Below, piece after piece: positions 1-7,506 of a stretch of DNA of 19,988 nucleotides (its first letter is position 1; each line of letters opens with the position of its first letter). The position numbers and the translations under genes are program-made. The notes beneath the pieces were generated by a model. The model searched no databases. It was not told the origin of the DNA and worked only from the letters and a program-made list of their open reading frames with translations. Origin of the DNA: Clostridium sp. CAG:433 (lineage in GTDB: Bacteria > Bacillota_I > Bacilli_A > RF39 > UBA660); the NCBI GenBank assembly GCA_000433675.1, contig FR893555.1, positions 1-19,988 of the forward strand. The letters are read 5' to 3'.

Positions 1-15
1 TATTAATTCAAGTTA

Positions 16-30
16 AAAAGTTGCATTTAA
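16..30. repeat. Possible IS end: 15-base motif inverted at far end of window
   Basis: AAAAGTTGCATTTAA at 16-30 recurs exactly as its reverse complement at 19743-19757, just outside an IS30-like transposase. The orientation is what the outer end of an element lying to the left of the window would show. The wider flanks (1-15) match the right copy poorly. It also lies in a hairpin (GTTAAAAAGTT at 12-22, AACTTTTTAAAC at 29-40), so it could instead be the tail of an upstream gene's terminator. Confidence 0.35.
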
Positions 31-60
31 CTTTTTAAACAACACATTAGCTTAATTTAT

Positions 61-89
61 TTGACAAAATGGCCCTTTTGTGTTAGTAT
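61..89 (+). promoter_or_regulatory. Sigma-A-type promoter for the surface-protein operon
   Basis: A perfect -35 TTGACA (61-66) is followed after 17 bases by TAGTAT (84-89), a fair -10. The gene starts 33 bases downstream behind an AGAGGGG Shine-Dalgarno. The spacer carries an imperfect palindrome, CAAAATGGCCCTTTTG (65-80, 7 of 8 positions paired), which could be an operator. Confidence 0.6.
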
Positions 90-122
90 ATAGCACGTTA
101 TTTCGAAAGAGAGGGGATTTTA

Positions 123-1526
123 ATGGAAAAGGTTAAGATAGCTCGCAAAGATATGTCAATATCTAAAATCAGCGAAAAAATATTAAAAATTAGTGAAGAT
201 TACAAAAAAGCAAAAGAAGACAATAATAAGAAATTAATGGAAGAATTAAAAAAAGAATATGAATATCAAAAAGCAGTTTTAAATGCTTCGGAAAACTTTT
301 TTGCAAAATATGATGAAAAAGAAATGAAAGATAAAGCAAATTATAGTTCTGATGAAGAAGAAGTAAAAAGAGCTAAATGGATATTAAAAAATAAAAAAGA
401 ATATCAAGATAAAGAAGATTTATTTGATGCAATAATAGCTTCAAAATCATTAGAAGAAGCAAAAGGAGTAATTGAAGAAACAAAAGAAGAAAATGAAAAG
501 AAACAAGGAGTTTTAGTATCAAGAAAATTTAAGAAACAACTTGTTATAGGTATAACAGCGGCAGCTTTAGTAATTGGCGGATTAGTAGGATTAAATCTAA
601 ACAAACAAAATAAAGATAAACAAAATCTTGTTAAAAAAGAACAAACTACAGAAATAGATAATCTTACTGATAATCTCGATAACACTACAGAACAAACTAC
701 AAAAGAAAAAAATACTGAAAATGTAAAAAAGAAATCATTTAGCAATGATGAAATAAAAACAGATGAATCATATAAAAATCTTAAATATAAAGGTAATGGT
801 GAAACTATAGATGATTATGCTGAAAAAAATGGATTTCCAACTAGTGGAAAACCAGAAGATACAGTAACTACAAGAGAAATACCAAATGTAACTTTACCAT
901 CAAAACCAAAAGACACAGAAAAAACAGAAGTAATCCCAGAAAAAGTTGAACCAACTAAAGATGAAACAGATGACAAAAATGATAATAAAACAGATGATTC
1001 AAAAAAAGATAATGATGATAAAGAAAAAGTAACTGTTATAGAAAAAGAAGAAAAACCATCTGATAATGATCCATCTAAAATTGAAGAATCAAAAGATGAT
1101 AAAACAGATGACACTAAAAAAGACGATAATAAAAAGGATGAATCAACAACAGAAGATAATACACCAAAAGATACAGAAGAGAAACCAGATTTTAAGGAAC
1201 CAACCGAAATAGAAGAAGACGAAAAAGATGTTACTTATGTTGATGGTGATAAAAATAATTCCAACGAACCAACAAAAAAACCAACAACTGAATCACCAAA
1301 GATAGATGAATCAACAACAGAGGATAATACACCAAAGGATACAGAAGAGAAACCAGACTTTAAAGATCCAGAAATTATAGAAGAAGATGAAAATGATATT
1401 TCATATATTAGTTCATTAAAAAATAATTATATTGCTCTAAAATCAGCAATAATGACAGAACTAGCAAATATGAATCAAACAAAATCAGGACCAGTATTAA
1501 CTTATACATCTTCAAAAAATTGTTAA
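123..1526 (+). CDS. Single-pass membrane protein with long repeat-containing acidic tail, unknown function
   Basis: I do not recognise this 467-residue protein. Residues 1-138 are highly charged and probably helical or coiled-coil, ending in a basic stretch (RKFKK). One membrane segment follows at about 140-158 (VIGITAAALVIGGLVGLNL). Basic residues before it suggest cytoplasmic N-terminus and outer C-terminus. The remaining 300 residues are low complexity, rich in Lys, Asp, Glu and Thr, with threonine-rich tracts like cell-surface linkers. A 35-residue unit is nearly duplicated at residues 339-373 and 395-429. The tail ends with a less acidic segment and a terminal Cys; no LPxTG sorting signal is seen. 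It is followed 12 bases later by a lipoprotein gene, so the two probably act together at the cell surface. ATG start behind AGAGGGG. The gene is certain as an ORF; its function is open. Confidence 0.8.
   Translation: MEKVKIARKDMSISKISEKILKISEDYKKAKEDNNKKLMEELKKEYEYQKAVLNASENFFAKYDEKEMKDKANYSSDEEEVKRAKWILKNKKEYQDKEDLFDAIIASKSLEEAKGVIEETKEENEKKQGVLVSRKFKKQLVIGITAAALVIGGLVGLNLNKQNKDKQNLVKKEQTTEIDNLTDNLDNTTEQTTKEKNTENVKKKSFSNDEIKTDESYKNLKYKGNGETIDDYAEKNGFPTSGKPEDTVTTREIPNVTLPSKPKDTEKTEVIPEKVEPTKDETDDKNDNKTDDSKKDNDDKEKVTVIEKEEKPSDNDPSKIEESKDDKTDDTKKDDNKKDESTTEDNTPKDTEEKPDFKEPTEIEEDEKDVTYVDGDKNNSNEPTKKPTTESPKIDESTTEDNTPKDTEEKPDFKDPEIIEEDENDISYISSLKNNYIALKSAIMTELANMNQTKSGPVLTYTSSKNC
1137..1241 (+). 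repeat. Intragenic repeat, copy 1 (35 codons)
   Basis: Encodes a unit beginning DESTTEDNTPKDTEEKPDFK. The second copy begins 168 bases later, with near-identical DNA over the first 60 bases and divergence after that. The unit is in frame in both copies, consistent with a recent tandem duplication of an extracellular linker. Confidence 0.85.
1305..1409 (+). repeat. Intragenic repeat, copy 2 (35 codons)
   Basis: Second copy of the acidic 35-residue unit. It starts with the same 20 residues, then varies (KDPEIIEEDENDISYI against KEPTEIEEDEKDVTYV). The 63 bases between copies encode a Thr/Pro/Lys-rich spacer. Confidence 0.85.
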
Positions 1527-1538
1527 GGGGGTAGCAAA

Positions 1539-2642
1539 ATGATGAAAGATATAAAGAAAAAAATAGTAACAACATCCTTAGGTGCAATGGCACTTGTAAG
1601 TGGCTTAACAGGATGTAATTCAAATACAAAACAAGTATCAAGTGAAGAAAAATCAAATATAACAACAGAAGTACCAACAACAGAAGAAACAACATTATCT
1701 GCAGAAGAAGCACAATTAGAATCAAATAGAGAACAATATAGAGAAGTTGCATTAAATTCATATGAAACATATCAAGAATTTTATGATGATATAAGTGTAA
1801 CACCAGAAGATATTGAAAAATTAGTTAAAATATTAGATGAGGATTTTGAAGGTATTACAGCAGATGATATTAAATCATCATATTCATTAATAAATCAAAT
1901 GATATTCTCAACTAATATGCATTATCAAATAGATAAACATATATTTCAAAAAAATGAAGATACTATAAAGGTATATGATCAACCAAGAGTATCAGAACTT
2001 GTATCAAATGATAATGAAAGAATAAAAGAATTCTTAATTAGAACTGAAAACCTAAGAGATGAAGTTTACAGTGCTTATGCAACAGGTTCAAAAGAAGATA
2101 GAAAAAATGCTATGGAAAATGCTGCGAAACTTGTAGATGCTGAAGCAATAAGTTATCGTAAAGGTAATGCTGTAATTGACGATGATTATTTATCATCATC
2201 TAAAACAATGCTTGTAAGCTGTTACGAAAAAAACATAATTGGAATTTTAAATGCAGTATCAGCAAATCAACCAGAAATGGAATCATCAGAAGGATTTACT
2301 ATATATTTAATTTCAAATGTATCAGTAAGTGTTGATAAAGATGGTAATAAAGTATATGATTATACTGGAACTGATGATGTAGCATTCGCAGACGGTAAAG
2401 AATTAAGAAAGTTACTTGCTCAAAGTGAACAAGGAAAATATATAGAAATAGAATGTAGTGAAGTTGCTTCATTAATTAAAAAAGTAAAAGAAAACAATAT
2501 GAATCAAACAAGTGAAGCAAAAGATTCTAATAAAACAGAATTAAAATCAGAATTATTAAAGAAAAAGCAAATATTAAGTATGGTTGAAGCAGCAATGAAT
2601 AATCAAAATGAAGAATCAAAATCATATAGTTATAGAGCATAA
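1539..2642 (+). CDS. Lipoprotein of unknown function
   Basis: A 367-residue lipoprotein. The N-terminus is a type II signal peptide: basic KDIKKK, a hydrophobic stretch, and a lipobox SGLTGC with the lipidated Cys at residue 26. A Thr/Glu-rich linker (about 30-60) follows, then a mostly helical, charged body with no catalytic motif I recognise. A Lys/Glu-rich tail begins near 310. A strong GGGGG Shine-Dalgarno lies just upstream; the start could be 1539 or the next ATG at 1542. It sits 12 bases behind the membrane repeat protein with no promoter between and is followed by a clear terminator, so the two form an operon. Export and lipidation are well supported; the role is unknown. Confidence 0.82.
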   Translation: MMKDIKKKIVTTSLGAMALVSGLTGCNSNTKQVSSEEKSNITTEVPTTEETTLSAEEAQLESNREQYREVALNSYETYQEFYDDISVTPEDIEKLVKILDEDFEGITADDIKSSYSLINQMIFSTNMHYQIDKHIFQKNEDTIKVYDQPRVSELVSNDNERIKEFLIRTENLRDEVYSAYATGSKEDRKNAMENAAKLVDAEAISYRKGNAVIDDDYLSSSKTMLVSCYEKNIIGILNAVSANQPEMESSEGFTIYLISNVSVSVDKDGNKVYDYTGTDDVAFADGKELRKLLAQSEQGKYIEIECSEVASLIKKVKENNMNQTSEAKDSNKTELKSELLKKKQILSMVEAAMNNQNEESKSYSYRA

Positions 2643-2656
2643 TTAATGTGTAAACT

Positions 2657-2683
2657 AAAAAGTAGACATTTGTCTACTTTTTT
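2657..2683 (+). terminator. Intrinsic terminator of the surface-protein operon
   Basis: Stem AAAAAGTAGAC (2657-2667) pairs with GTCTACTTTTT (2672-2682) around a four-base loop; the T tract runs from the 3' arm. It lies 14 bases after the lipoprotein stop. Confidence 0.85.
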
Positions 2684-2713
2684 ACATTTTATATTTTTTA
2701 TTTATCTAAAGTA

Positions 2714-2722
2714 TGCTAAAAT
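2714..2722 (+). promoter_or_regulatory. Extended -10 promoter for murA
   Basis: TGCTAAAAT is a TGn extended -10. The -35 region is only a T-rich stretch. It falls between the terminator and murA, leaving a leader of about 30 bases with AGGAGGT before the ATG. Confidence 0.5.
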
Positions 2723-2757
2723 ATTAATACGACATATATTAGATATAGGAGGTAAAT

Positions 2758-4014
2758 ATGAAGGTTTTAAAAATACATGGAGGAAAAGAACTTGAAGGAA
2801 AAGTAAAAATAAGTGGCGCAAAAAATAGTGCGGTAGCATTACTTCCTGCAACAATATTATGTGATGATACAGTTACATTACATAATGTACCAGATATATC
2901 AGATGTAGATGCATTAGTAGATATATTAAATTATTTAGGTGCAAAAGTTGATAATTATGAAGAAGAATCATATAGAATAGATACAAAACAAATGCAAAAT
3001 AGAGAAATAATAGAAGAAATGTCTAATAAATTAAGAGCATCGTATTATTTTATGGGAGCTCTTCTAGGTAAATATAAAAAAGCAGTAGTTTCATATCCAG
3101 GAGGATGTAGTATTGGATCTAGACCTATAGATCTACATTTAAAAGGATTTGAAAGTCTAGGTGCAAAAATTGAATATGAAGAAAATAATATAATTATTAG
3201 TGCTGAAGAATTAAAAGGAAGTAATATATATTTAGATTTTGCAAGTGTAGGTGCAACTATAAATATAATGTTTGCAGCAGTAAAAGCAGAAGGAACAACA
3301 ATAATAGATAATGCAGCAAGAGAACCAGAAATAGTAAATATAGCAATGTTTTTAAACAGTATGGGAGCAAAAATAACAGGTGCAGGAACAAGCACTATAA
3401 GAATAAAAGGTGTTAAAAATATGCATTCATCAGTACATGAAGTTATACCAGATAGAATAGAAGCAGGAACATATATAATGATTGGTGCATGTGCATGTAA
3501 GAGTCTTGTAGTAGAAAATATAATACCAGAACACTTAGAAGCGTTGACACAAAAACTATTAGAAATGGGTGTAGATTTAAAAATAGAGGATGAATCAATA
3601 TATGTATCAAATAAAAATAAGCTAAAAGCTGTAAAAATAAAAACACAAGTATATCCAGGTTTTCCAACAGATATGCAGCAGATAATGTCTTCACTTATGA
3701 CTACAGCAGAAGGTAGAAGTGTAATAGAAGAAACTATATATGAAAATAGATTTCAAAATTTATATGAAATAAAAAAGATGGGTGCAAATGTTGAGATAAA
3801 TAGTAATAAAGGATATATATTTGGACCTACAAAATTAAGAGGAAAAACAGTAAATGCAACAGATTTAAGAGCGGGTGCATCACTTGTACTCGCAGCCCTT
3901 ATCGCAGAAGGAACAACAACAATAAATAATGCAGATTATATATTAAGAGGATATGAACATATAACAGAAAAACTTACATCTTTAGGTGCTAAAATAGAAC
4001 TAACTCAAATATAA
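2758..4014 (+). CDS. murA: UDP-N-acetylglucosamine 1-carboxyvinyltransferase
   Basis: First committed step of peptidoglycan precursor synthesis in the cytoplasm: transfers enolpyruvate from PEP to UDP-GlcNAc. The 418-residue length is normal. Family motifs: KISGAKNSA near the N-terminus (substrate-binding Lys-Asn), KLRASYYFMG around 91-100, and the active-site loop SYPGGCSIGSRPIDLH with Cys117, the residue fosfomycin alkylates. The catalytic aspartate lies in YPGFPTDMQ. The start is fixed by AGGAGGTAAATATG. In Bacillus murAA also precedes spoIID, spoIIQ, spoIIID and mbl, the order here except for three genes inserted after murA. Low copy of a second murA cannot be judged from this window. Confidence 0.97.
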   Translation: MKVLKIHGGKELEGKVKISGAKNSAVALLPATILCDDTVTLHNVPDISDVDALVDILNYLGAKVDNYEEESYRIDTKQMQNREIIEEMSNKLRASYYFMGALLGKYKKAVVSYPGGCSIGSRPIDLHLKGFESLGAKIEYEENNIIISAEELKGSNIYLDFASVGATINIMFAAVKAEGTTIIDNAAREPEIVNIAMFLNSMGAKITGAGTSTIRIKGVKNMHSSVHEVIPDRIEAGTYIMIGACACKSLVVENIIPEHLEALTQKLLEMGVDLKIEDESIYVSNKNKLKAVKIKTQVYPGFPTDMQQIMSSLMTTAEGRSVIEETIYENRFQNLYEIKKMGANVEINSNKGYIFGPTKLRGKTVNATDLRAGASLVLAALIAEGTTTINNADYILRGYEHITEKLTSLGAKIELTQI

Positions 4015-4045
4015 TTTACTAGTAGTAATACTAGGGAGTGGGTAT

Positions 4046-4765
4046 ATGAAGATGAAAATATTAATAATATTTCTGTTTTTTACAGGCATTATATTTATTT
4101 CTTATGTAAAGAGTAATAAAGAAGAAATAAATTATACAATAATAGGAGAAAAAGAACTATTTTCAAATAATATTATATCCAAAAATTTTTCTGATTTAAT
4201 ATATGATGAATTATCAAAAAAAAATAATTTTGGTTTTTATTCAAAAGAATTTACATATAAAAATATAAGAACAATTGATATGATAAATAACATTAATAAT
4301 AATGTAAGTATAGATAATATATATATACAAAATATATTAAAAAGGACAAATGTTCTTATAATAAATACAGGAAACAATGAAATAAATTATAAATTATCGA
4401 AAGTAGATAGTAATGAAAATAACGATAATGAAATATATAGTTATTTAGATGAAGTGTATAAAGATATTAAAGTATTAATAGAAAAAGTAAAAAATTTAAA
4501 TGAAGGAAAAATAATATTTCTTGGAATATATAATGATACAGGAAATAAAGATAATGATAAATATTATAAATATATAAATGAAAAATTAGAATTATTAATG
4601 CATTCAAATGATATAGATTACTTAAATTTATTTGATGTATTAAATAAAAATGAAGATTATTTAACAAAAGGAAACAATATTTATATAACAAATGAGGGTA
4701 ATATTGCAATTTTTAATAAATTATATCGTAAAATTGATCAATTATACTTGCATAAACAACGCTAA
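4046..4765 (+). CDS. Membrane-anchored protein, degenerate SGNH-hydrolase-like
   Basis: A 239-residue protein with an N-terminal membrane or signal segment (about 3-20) and an Asn/Lys/Ile-rich body. The fold resembles a SGNH/GDSL hydrolase: a beta strand into IGEKELFSNN where GDSL would be, LIINTGNNEINY like the block III GxND region, IIFLGIYN, and a C-terminal TNEGNIAIFNKL where the DxxH block normally lies. The catalytic Ser of block I and the His of block V are not visible, so it may be inactive or a binding protein. This assignment is inference from pattern, not certain homology. It starts 31 bases after murA behind GGGAGTGGGT and ends just before the rpmE promoter, so it is probably co-transcribed with murA and acts at the outer membrane face. 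Confidence 0.6.
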   Translation: MKMKILIIFLFFTGIIFISYVKSNKEEINYTIIGEKELFSNNIISKNFSDLIYDELSKKNNFGFYSKEFTYKNIRTIDMINNINNNVSIDNIYIQNILKRTNVLIINTGNNEINYKLSKVDSNENNDNEIYSYLDEVYKDIKVLIEKVKNLNEGKIIFLGIYNDTGNKDNDKYYKYINEKLELLMHSNDIDYLNLFDVLNKNEDYLTKGNNIYITNEGNIAIFNKLYRKIDQLYLHKQR

Positions 4766-4776
4766 ATTGTTATAAT
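4748..4776 (+). promoter_or_regulatory. Strong promoter for rpmE inside the upstream gene's end
   Basis: TTGCAT (4748-4753), 17-base spacer, TATAAT (4771-4776), with a TGT extension before the -10 (TGTTATAAT). The -35 lies within the last codons of the preceding gene, which stops at 4765. Confidence 0.75.
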
Positions 4777-4836
4777 ATTAAAGATTTTAGTAATTCTATG
4801 ACTAAAAAAATAGTTATGGCGGAAGGAGAAATAAAA

Positions 4837-5049
4837 ATGGCAAAACAAGGAAATATTGAATATATGGATACTACAGTTACTTGTGCTTGTGGTGAAACAT
4901 TCACAACAAAGTCAACAAAACCAGAAATTCGTGTAGATGTTTGTTCTAAATGTCATCCTTTTTATACTGGAAAACAAACAAGAGCATCTAAAGCAGGTAA
5001 TGTAGAAAAATTTAATGCTAAATATGGATTTAAATCAGAAGAAAAATAA
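4837..5049 (+). CDS. rpmE: 50S ribosomal protein L31 (zinc-binding type)
   Basis: A 70-residue L31, normal length. It carries the zinc-ribbon cysteines, CAC at 16-18 and CSKC at 36-39, followed by HPFYTGKQ, typical of the zinc-containing form. It binds at the 50S central protuberance and bridges the subunits. The frame is open from 4798, but that would add 13 non-family residues and overlap the promoter region; GGAAGGAG at 4821-4828 and family alignment select the ATG at 4837. It has its own promoter and a strong terminator overlapping the stop, so it is a one-gene transcript. In Bacillus rpmE sits next to rho, so its place here is lineage-specific. Confidence 0.95.
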   Translation: MAKQGNIEYMDTTVTCACGETFTTKSTKPEIRVDVCSKCHPFYTGKQTRASKAGNVEKFNAKYGFKSEEK

Positions 5050-5074
5050 GCTAAATACTAGTTTATTTTTTTTT
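5042..5074 (+). terminator. Terminator overlapping the rpmE stop codon
   Basis: A 12-base stem AAAAATAAGCTA (5042-5053) / TAGTTTATTTTT (5059-5070) with one G-U pair, loop AATAC, T tract to 5074. The rpmE stop codon (5047-5049) lies in the 5' arm. Confidence 0.8.
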
Positions 5075-5081
5075 AATGTTT

Positions 5082-5087
5082 TATAAT
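5082..5087 (+). promoter_or_regulatory. -10 element for rpiB
   Basis: Perfect TATAAT directly after the rpmE terminator and 17 bases before the rpiB ATG, so the leader would be only about 10 bases. No good -35 is seen at the usual spacing. Confidence 0.45.
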
Positions 5088-5104
5088 AATAATGGGTGAA
5101 TAAA

Positions 5105-5542
5105 ATGAAAATAGGAATAGCGTCAGATCATAGAGGATATGACTTAAAACAAAAAATAATAAAAGATATGAAAGATATAGAATTTGTAGATTTTGGAACA
5201 GATTCAGATAAGAGTGTGGATTATCCTGATTATGCATTTAAGTTATGCACAGGAATAATAAATAAAAAAGTAGATTTAGGAATCGCAATATGTGGTTCAG
5301 GTATAGGAATAAGTATTGCATGTAATAAAGTAAAAGGAATAAGATGTGCAAGAGTTACAACTATTAAAGATGTAAAAGTAACAAAGAATGATAATAATGC
5401 AAATGTAATAGCGTTTTCTAGTGATGTAAATTATGATAAAGTAAAAAGAATGATAGAAGAATTTATAAATACACCATTTAGTAATGAAGAAAGACATATA
5501 AAAAGAATTAATAAAATTAGTGAATATGAAAGATTAAATTAA
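5105..5542 (+). CDS. rpiB: RpiB/LacA/LacB-family sugar-phosphate isomerase
   Basis: Probable ribose-5-phosphate isomerase B (ribose-5-P to ribulose-5-P, pentose phosphate pathway); a galactose-6-phosphate isomerase role is possible since LacA/LacB share the fold. The 145-residue protein has SDHRGYDLK (Asp8-His9), VDYPDYA, and ICGSGIGISIACNK with the catalytic-type Cys63. The motif usually read as R-x-HNDANV is here KNDNNANV, so the conserved active-site His is replaced by Asp96. That departs from classic RpiB and may mean altered substrate. Start: a GTG at 5096 is in frame, but it lies inside the GGGTG Shine-Dalgarno, so the ATG at 5105 is preferred. It sits between rpmE and spoIID with its own -10. 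Confidence 0.88.
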   Translation: MKIGIASDHRGYDLKQKIIKDMKDIEFVDFGTDSDKSVDYPDYAFKLCTGIINKKVDLGIAICGSGIGISIACNKVKGIRCARVTTIKDVKVTKNDNNANVIAFSSDVNYDKVKRMIEEFINTPFSNEERHIKRINKISEYERLN

Positions 5543-5550
5543 CATATACT
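5522..5550 (+). promoter_or_regulatory. Possible sigma-E-type promoter for spoIID
   Basis: GAATATG (5522-5528), 14 bases, CATATACT (5543-5550) resembles the mother-cell sigma-E pattern (about ATATT, 14 bases, CATACAAT). It overlaps the end of rpiB and lies 16 bases before the spoIID start. spoIID is sigma-E dependent in Bacillus. In AT-rich DNA such a match can arise by chance. Confidence 0.4.
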
Positions 5551-5566
5551 TTAACGGGTGAAGACT

Positions 5567-6493
5567 ATGAAAAAAATAGTAGTAATCATAATAAGTGTTA
5601 TATTTATACCTTTTATAATTACTAGTTTTTTTTATGAGTATAAAGTACAACATATAAAATCTGGATTTAATTCAAATAAAGATGAAACAGTAGTTAGAGT
5701 TCTAACAAAAAATAATACTGTGGAAAAAATTAATTTAGAGGATTATTTAGTTGGAGTAGTATCAGGAGAAGTACCCGTTTCATTTGAAAAAGAAGCAATA
5801 AAAGCACAAGCAGTAGCGGCAAGAACATATGCATTAAAACAAATAGAAAACCACAAAAATTATGAATATGATGTAAAAGATGATACATCATCACAGGTAT
5901 ATCAAACGGATGAAGAATTAAGAAATAAATGGGGTAATAACTATGATGAATATGTTAAAAAAATAAAGGAATGCGTAAATGAAACAGAAGGAGAATATGT
6001 TTCATATAATAATGAAGTAATATATGCATTTTTCTTTTCCACAAGTAATGGAAAAACAGAAGATAATAAAAATGTATTTGGAAAAGATTTACCATACTTA
6101 AAAGTTGTAGATAGTAGTTTTGATGAATCCGAAACAAAGAACTTTACCACAGTAAAAATAGTATCATTAGATGATTTTTATAAACAATTAGATTTAGAAA
6201 AAAGTGATGAATTAAACATAACTGATATAGTAAGAACAGAATCAGGTAGAATATCAAGTATTATGGTAAATGGGAAAGCTTTTACAGGAAGAGATTTTCA
6301 AAAAAGATTATCACTTAGATCAAATGATTTTACTATACAAAAAAATAACGAAAATATAACAATAACAACAAAAGGATTTGGTCACGGTGTTGGAATGAGC
6401 CAATATGGCGCAAATGCACTTGCAAAAAGACATAAAACATATGATGAAATACTTAAATATTATTATCAAGGTACAAATTTACAAAAATTATAA
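5567..6493 (+). CDS. spoIID: Stage II sporulation protein D (peptidoglycan lytic transglycosylase)
   Basis: SpoIID is a mother-cell membrane enzyme that cleaves glycan strands during engulfment, working with SpoIIM and SpoIIP. The 308-residue protein (a little shorter than Bacillus) has an N-terminal membrane segment (about 2-22) and then the SpoIID/LytB domain. Motifs: YLVGVVSGEVP with the conserved Glu held to be catalytic, EAIKAQAVAARTYAL, FFSTSNGKTE, and the C-terminal GFGHGVGMSQYGANALA. The in-frame GTG at 5558 lies in the GGGTG Shine-Dalgarno; ATG 5567 is chosen. No terminator follows before the SpoIIQ-like gene. Position after murA and before spoIIQ matches Bacillus synteny. Confidence 0.95.
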   Translation: MKKIVVIIISVIFIPFIITSFFYEYKVQHIKSGFNSNKDETVVRVLTKNNTVEKINLEDYLVGVVSGEVPVSFEKEAIKAQAVAARTYALKQIENHKNYEYDVKDDTSSQVYQTDEELRNKWGNNYDEYVKKIKECVNETEGEYVSYNNEVIYAFFFSTSNGKTEDNKNVFGKDLPYLKVVDSSFDESETKNFTTVKIVSLDDFYKQLDLEKSDELNITDIVRTESGRISSIMVNGKAFTGRDFQKRLSLRSNDFTIQKNNENITITTKGFGHGVGMSQYGANALAKRHKTYDEILKYYYQGTNLQKL

Positions 6494-6546
6494 AAAAATT
6501 GTATAAAATAAGAAAAATCTACCAAACTTAAAATGAGGTGGATAAA

Positions 6547-7191
6547 ATGAAAGAAAGAAAAAGAAAATTAAAACCATTTGTAATGCCAATGGTATATGCA
6601 TTAGCGTTTACAGCATTAGTATTATCTTTATCAGTAGTAGATACTATTCAAAATAAACAAGTATCAAAAGCAGATGATAATTATACATATGTTAATAATA
6701 GTATAATATCAAGTAATGTACCGGTTGTAAAAGAAGAAACAACAGAAGTAACAATAAAGCCATTTAAAAGTGATAATGTAGAAATCGCAAAAAAATTCTA
6801 TGATACAAATGCAAGTGACGAAGAAAAACAAAATGCACTTATATATTATAATGATACATATATGCAAAATTCAGGTGTATTATATAAATCAAAAGAAGCA
6901 TTTGATGTAGTTACTATATTAGATGGAACAGTTGTAGATGTAAAAAAAGATGAAGTATTAGGTAATATAGTTGAGATAAAACATTCAAATAATTTAATCA
7001 CAACTTACGAAGGGTTATCCACAGTAAATGTAAAAAAAGATCAACTTTTAAAACAAGGTGATGTAATTGGTAAAAGCGGTAAACTAAATTTAGGCGAAGA
7101 AATAGAAAACGGATTACTATTTGAAGTAATAAGTGACGGAAAATATATTAATCCTTTAACATATTTAGAACAAAAAAATAATGGACAATAA
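6547..7191 (+). CDS. spoIIQ: SpoIIQ-like membrane protein with degenerate LytM (M23) domain
   Basis: A 214-residue protein: basic N-terminus, one membrane segment (about 12-32), linker, then a LytM/M23 beta-domain (about 110-205). The fold core is visible (DVVTILDGTVVDV, GNIVEIKHSN, LLKQGDVIGKSGKLNLGEE, LLFEVISDGKYINPL), but the first HxxxD zinc motif is missing and the usual HLHFEV is NGLLFEV. It is therefore unlikely to hydrolyse peptidoglycan. Bacillus SpoIIQ also has a degenerate site and serves as the forespore partner of SpoIIIAH in the channel between forespore and mother cell. Position between spoIID and spoIIID supports this identity. Start: ATG 6547 after AGGTG; the GTG at 6538 is within the Shine-Dalgarno. 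Confidence 0.88.
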   Translation: MKERKRKLKPFVMPMVYALAFTALVLSLSVVDTIQNKQVSKADDNYTYVNNSIISSNVPVVKEETTEVTIKPFKSDNVEIAKKFYDTNASDEEKQNALIYYNDTYMQNSGVLYKSKEAFDVVTILDGTVVDVKKDEVLGNIVEIKHSNNLITTYEGLSTVNVKKDQLLKQGDVIGKSGKLNLGEEIENGLLFEVISDGKYINPLTYLEQKNNGQ

Positions 7192-7244
7192 AATAATCAT
7201 AAAAAAATAATATTTATATATATTTTACTATAGGGGTGTTTAAC

Positions 7245-7502
7245 TTGAATAGTAAAATATATAAAAGAATAAGATTAGAAACAGAATATATTTTAAAAGA
7301 AAATTTAACAGTAAGAGAAATAGCAAAAAAAATAAATGTAAGTAAAAGTACGGTACATAAAGATTTACATGAAAGACTTTATGATATTGATAAAAATTTA
7401 TTTAAAAAAGTAGATAAAATTATGCAAGACCATTTAGAAATAAGACATATAAATGGCGGTAATGCTACTAAAATGAAATATGAAAAATTAAGAAAGGGAT
7501 GA
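7245..7502 (+). CDS. spoIIID: Sporulation transcription factor SpoIIID
   Basis: An 85-residue DNA-binding regulator of mother-cell genes between the sigma-E and sigma-K stages. It aligns almost end to end with Bacillus SpoIIID: KENLTVREIAKKINVSKSTV is the helix-turn-helix, followed by HKDLHERL, the IRHINGGNATKMKYEKLR block, and a short basic tail. Start is TTG at 7245, placed 6 bases after AGGGGTG; the GTG at 7236 is part of that Shine-Dalgarno. It ends with TGA, showing TGA is a stop in this organism. Only 4 bases separate it from mbl, the same pair as in Bacillus. Confidence 0.96.
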   Translation: MNSKIYKRIRLETEYILKENLTVREIAKKINVSKSTVHKDLHERLYDIDKNLFKKVDKIMQDHLEIRHINGGNATKMKYEKLRKG

Positions 7503-7506
7503 TATC

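Noticed and set aside
4019..4034. Hairpin CTAGTA/TACTAG after murA as a terminator
   Set aside because: Only six pairs, no T tract, and the next gene's Shine-Dalgarno begins at its edge; read-through is more likely.
6501..6529. Sigma-F-type promoter before spoIIQ (GTATA, 15 bases, ACCAAACTT)
   Set aside because: The -10 lacks the GG and the second A of the consensus; too weak to list.
7500..7502. TGA as tryptophan (Mycoplasma code)
   Set aside because: TGA ends spoIIID at the expected family length and tryptophan is TGG in conserved positions of NusG and others.
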